Of a DNA stretch of 64,000 nt, positions 60,867 to 64,000 are shown in pieces. The stretch spans positions 62,001-126,000 of the forward strand of contig NW_022985183.1 in NCBI RefSeq assembly GCF_010093535.1. The letters are read 5' to 3'. Source of the DNA: Lindgomyces ingoldianus (lineage: Eukaryota > Ascomycota > Dothideomycetes > Pleosporales > Lindgomycetaceae). Within the stretch, counting starts at the first letter, position 1; each line of letters opens with the position of its first letter. The notes beneath the pieces are model-generated. The model had not been told where the DNA came from. It worked only from the letters and a program-made list of their open reading frames with translations, and did no database searches. The translations under genes were made by a program, and so were the position numbers.

Positions 60867-61970
60867 TCACTGGAATGACGCAGTGGGGTCACTTGAGCTC
60901 GGAGCCATCTGCGACTGCGTGTAACCGCCCTGGTCCTCCTCCTCAACCTCTACTACGTCCAGTTCCGCCGCCTTGTCTCTGCATGCTGCCGGGGAAAACC
61001 CACTGCCGACTTTTGAGGAAATGATGCGCCAACGATCGTTCTCGTACTCCTGCATGGCGTTGCGAAGCTTTTGGACCTGCTTGTCCGACTTTGGTTAGCA
61101 TGTCCGAAATTGTGGCCTCACGTCTCGACGTCTCGCGTTTCAGGTAGTAGCACTCACCATCTCGTCTGTCCAAACCGTCGTCTTTGCCTTGAGCTTCGTG
61201 CAATAGCGAACCTGCAGAGTACCAGAACTCCGGCCAGGGAAAAAGTCGGCAATTTGCTTCCAGGTGAGGTTCTTCTTCTCCTTCAGATCGACAAGTAGCT
61301 GGTCGTCCTCGGGGGTAAATTTGAGTTTGGGGCCTCGTGGTCGCGCCGCGGGCGGAGGCATCCCCTCCTGTCCTACGACACTGGGGGGACCATGGATGTG
61401 CTGGAGAGGAGAGGTATCCTCGCCGGCCATGCGTGGTATCTTAGTAGGACGCTGGTCGGGGAGTCGGTGGTGGTGGTGTTGAGGCGGGGGTGGGGGTGGG
61501 GCAGGTTGTTGTTGGTATGGGTGAAGGGAATATCCCTGGGACTGTGGGTGACGACCACCGGGTGTCAGTTCGACAAGGACGTCTCCAGGTGCCTGGCCGT
61601 ACGGGTCGGGTGGTTGGTCTAGAGGACCTCGCAGGTCTGGCTGTAGTTCTTCGTGCGGCCGACTGCGTTTGCGGCCACCAGCTTGGGATGGATGTTGTTG
61701 ACCGTAGCCGCTGATGTCGTAGGGTGAAGATGGAGACGGATGTGACATGGATGGATGATGGCGCAAGAAGTGTGGTTGATGTAGAGATGAGTGGCCTTCG
61801 ATATCTGTGACTTGGAGATGGAGACCAGCCGTAGCATGTTGAGAATGTGTTTGATGATGCTGTGGCTGCAGGAGGGAGGGGTGGAACTGGGGAGGTAAGC
61901 CATACTGGAGGACGTTGTGATGTTCGACGTTTGAGGTCGGAATGTGTTCTTCTCCCGCAGGGCCTTGCAC
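60867..61970 (-). CDS. Myb/SANT DNA-binding protein, N-terminus unresolved
   Basis: The model is complement(join(60867..61076, 61158..61970)). An 81-bp intron (donor GTGAGT, branch GCTAAC) joins TTVWTDEM to VQKLRNAMQEYEND. The first SANT-like repeat (about 61331-61180) has KFTPEDDQLLVDLKEKKNLT and WKQIADFFPGRSSGTLQVRY. The second (about 61076-60960) has RWRIISSKVGSGFSPAACRD. A Pro/Gln/His-rich region with poly-Pro and poly-His runs precedes them. This fits fungal nuclear Myb regulators. The frame is open up to about 62035 but the first in-frame ATG is only at 61748 (266 aa); the end given here is the in-frame GTG at 61970. The sequence above 61748 (GEEHIPTSNVEHHNVLQYGL) looks coding, so an upstream exon or a frame error probably hides the true start. 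Confidence 0.75.
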
Positions 61971-64000
61971 GTAGTAGTCGTCGAGGGAGCTGCCTCGATG
62001 GGGACTCGCCAGCGTTGCGAATATGCATGGAGACTACCAGAGCTAGCTTGCTCTGGCAGGCCGCCGCAGTGAGACCTGAACCAGAAAGGATGCCCAGTTT
62101 GAGATGGTGTGCCGACTCGAGGATTTGTATCGCACGTGTTTGGGATTCTTCGTGTTTTGCTATATTGACAAATGTTGGAGCAGAAGTAGCCTGGAGGGCC
62201 GCGCCATCAATCAAGCTCGAAGAATCTTATCGGGTCGTGTTAAGTGTCTGGGTTGCCGGATATAGCCTTGAAATACAAAACTTTTCTTTGAGGTATGGTT
62301 GGGAGCGCGCCGTGCATTATAACATGTCGTTTGCGCGAGATAGGAGAAGCATTGAAGAATTTGGGGCAGTATTATCCCTTCAAAAGCGCCGGTCCTGTGC
62401 AATTGCCACACGGACTTCTGTGTCCAAGCACCAAAGGCAATGGGTCTTCCACGAGACGGTCTTTGTTCCTGAAAGGTAGGGAATTAGCTGAGTAGGGCAA
62501 GCCCCAGGACAAATTCTACGTCAAGCATAATGCGGTGATCAATGACCGGGGGAGGGTGCCCAGCACTAGATCTGGAGAGTAATCGCAGGTCATTTACGCA
62601 GGTTGCAATGCCGCTGGGCTCGTGTTTTGAGTGGCTGACCGTCCAAAATGAGGGCCGCCAGAAGGTACTTGTCCAAGCTCCAATCGAGCACCGCCCGCCG
62701 AGGAGGATGGTGGTCCATGCCACCGCAGCCCTATTTCTAGAACCCTCACAGAAGATCTCCAGGCCGTTACAGGCTCTGCAGGCTCGATCCTGGATGCAGA
62801 ACTTCCCCCAGCGTAGCCCGGAGAAGGCGCATTAACAGCACTCAGAAGGGTCTAGGACGGCCGTGGCGAGCTGGCAAGGGGAAGATGAGCTTTCCCCATT
62901 CGGCGCCGCCACCTGCCAAAACACCTGTATGCCATACAGATGAGACCAGAGTCGACGAGCCAGGATCGCGGGAGGAACAGCTGGGAGGTCATGCTGGGAC
63001 CAGCGAAGAGCGGCTCGCCGGACGAAGGCGCCTGGGCTGACAGGCGCTCATGATGGGACATCAGGGCATGGCATGCCATGACGCTCAGCGAGCTCTAGGC
63101 CATGCCTGACAATGCCGGCCGTTATGCGGACACCTTTTTGCAGTGGTTCTCGGGACAGGCAACGAAATGCCGGCAAAGGGAGCGGTCTTGCCGTGGTACC
63201 CGCCTGTAAGCCGTGAGAGGGCAGCGGGTCCTCAGTCAGTCGTTCCTCTGGACGCATTGGCATGGATGGCTTCAGATTGGCCCATGGGCCATCAGCTCAT
63301 GCAAATGCCGTTTCAGGACGCTATACTATAACCCATGCGCTATATGCGGTTGCCCATCCCCACCGAGCGCGAGGATCGCCCGAGCCACAGGAATCTTCCG
63401 ACTGCGAGCCCTGCCGAATGACGCACGAAAGAAAGAGTACTGCAGCAGAGCGGGCGTACGGATGGATGCGTGCAGAATAGTGGCGATGGGAGATGCACGC
63501 AGCGGAGAATATTATATATGAGACACCAGCCGCGGCGACAGGAAGCAAGGTGGGGAGAGACGACGTCGAGGAGCAAGCAATGAGGCAGAGGTACGTACAT
63601 GTGGCGCTACAACACCGACTGGGCCGCGCTAACTCGGGAGAACTCAGAACAGAGAACAGCACCACCATCAGGAAGGCGAGACGAGCTTGGCGTGGCTGGC
63701 AGCACGCCGTTTTGATCTGCTGGCTGGATGTGCCCCTCGCATCGCACACTCGCATTCATCTCGACTGCAGTGCAGCCACCAGATGGGCCGCAAGATAGAT
63801 GCAGAACAACTGATCATTTACCACGATGCAAGACCGCGCGCCACCACGCACATAGAGATAGATACAGGCGCGCGAGTACGGTCGCCGCAACGACGACCCA
63901 CTTACCCACCTCCTCTCTGAGGTCGGAGGACGGAGGATGTGTCCCTCGTTGGTGCACGGTGTCGCACGTGACTGTTTTCGCGACTGTGCATGACCAGGTC
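61971..64000. other. Upstream region of the Myb gene to window end
   Basis: About 2 kb. The first 250 bp probably hold the missing Myb N-terminus or leader. Beyond that, frames are short and overlap on both strands with no family resemblance, so I support no further gene before the window ends. Confidence 0.5.

Overview
This window is nuclear DNA from a filamentous ascomycete (Pezizomycotina). The evidence is short introns of about 46-60 bp with GTRNGT-type donors and CTRAY branch points, fungal-only families (DUF3405, a Zn2Cys6 regulator, S28 peptidase, NmrA-like protein) and ascomycete-type Osh6/7, Pnc1 and Cox4 proteins. A placement near Leotiomycetes is only an impression. There are no operons, CRISPR arrays, rRNA genes or convincing tRNAs.

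Layout. 1-736: 5' part of an NmrA-like oxidoreductase gene (minus). 3.85-4.99 kb: secreted LicD-family protein (plus). 7.2-9.4 kb: DUF3405 membrane protein (minus). 13.4-15.1 kb: cytosolic Phe-tRNA synthetase alpha subunit (plus). 15.1-22.0 kb: gene-poor, comparatively AT-rich block with one F-box-like fossil. 22.0-30.2 kb: a compact housekeeping cluster with an Osh6/7-type lipid transfer protein, nicotinamidase, cytochrome c oxidase subunit IV and the KEOPS subunit Cgi121, followed by a divergent zinc-cluster regulator (30.2-33.2 kb). 34.3-36.4 kb: secreted S28 serine peptidase. 39.1-43.4 kb and 46.1-49.7 kb: two large, mostly disordered proteins of unknown function, with a doubtful small gene between them. 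49.7-60.9 kb: 11 kb with no gene I can support, including a 65-base assembly gap. 60.9-62.0 kb: a Myb/SANT protein. The last 2 kb look non-coding.

Most genes had to be rebuilt by splicing because their coding parts lie in different frames. I chose splice sites by requiring GT-AG, a preserved reading frame and agreement with the known family. The resulting models are Osh6/7 (8 exons, 533 aa), Cox4 (6 exons, 205 aa), the zinc-cluster factor (4 exons, 904 aa), FRS2 (3 exons, 537 aa), S28 peptidase (3 exons, 579 aa), the 1380-aa protein (3 exons), LicD (3 exons, 332 aa), and DUF3405, Pnc1, Cgi121 and Myb (2 exons each).

The genes do not form one pathway. They serve translation (FRS2, and Cgi121 for tRNA t6A modification), respiration (COX4), NAD salvage (PNC1), phosphatidylserine transport (OSH6/7), secretion and cell surface (LicD, DUF3405, S28) and regulation (zinc-cluster factor, Myb). 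I found no clear new multi-gene system. The best leads are a 933-bp intron in CGI121, a pair of strong palindromes at 37.3-37.4 kb, a 12-residue repeat in the 1380-aa protein, an unresolved Myb N-terminus, and the two long gene-poor blocks.
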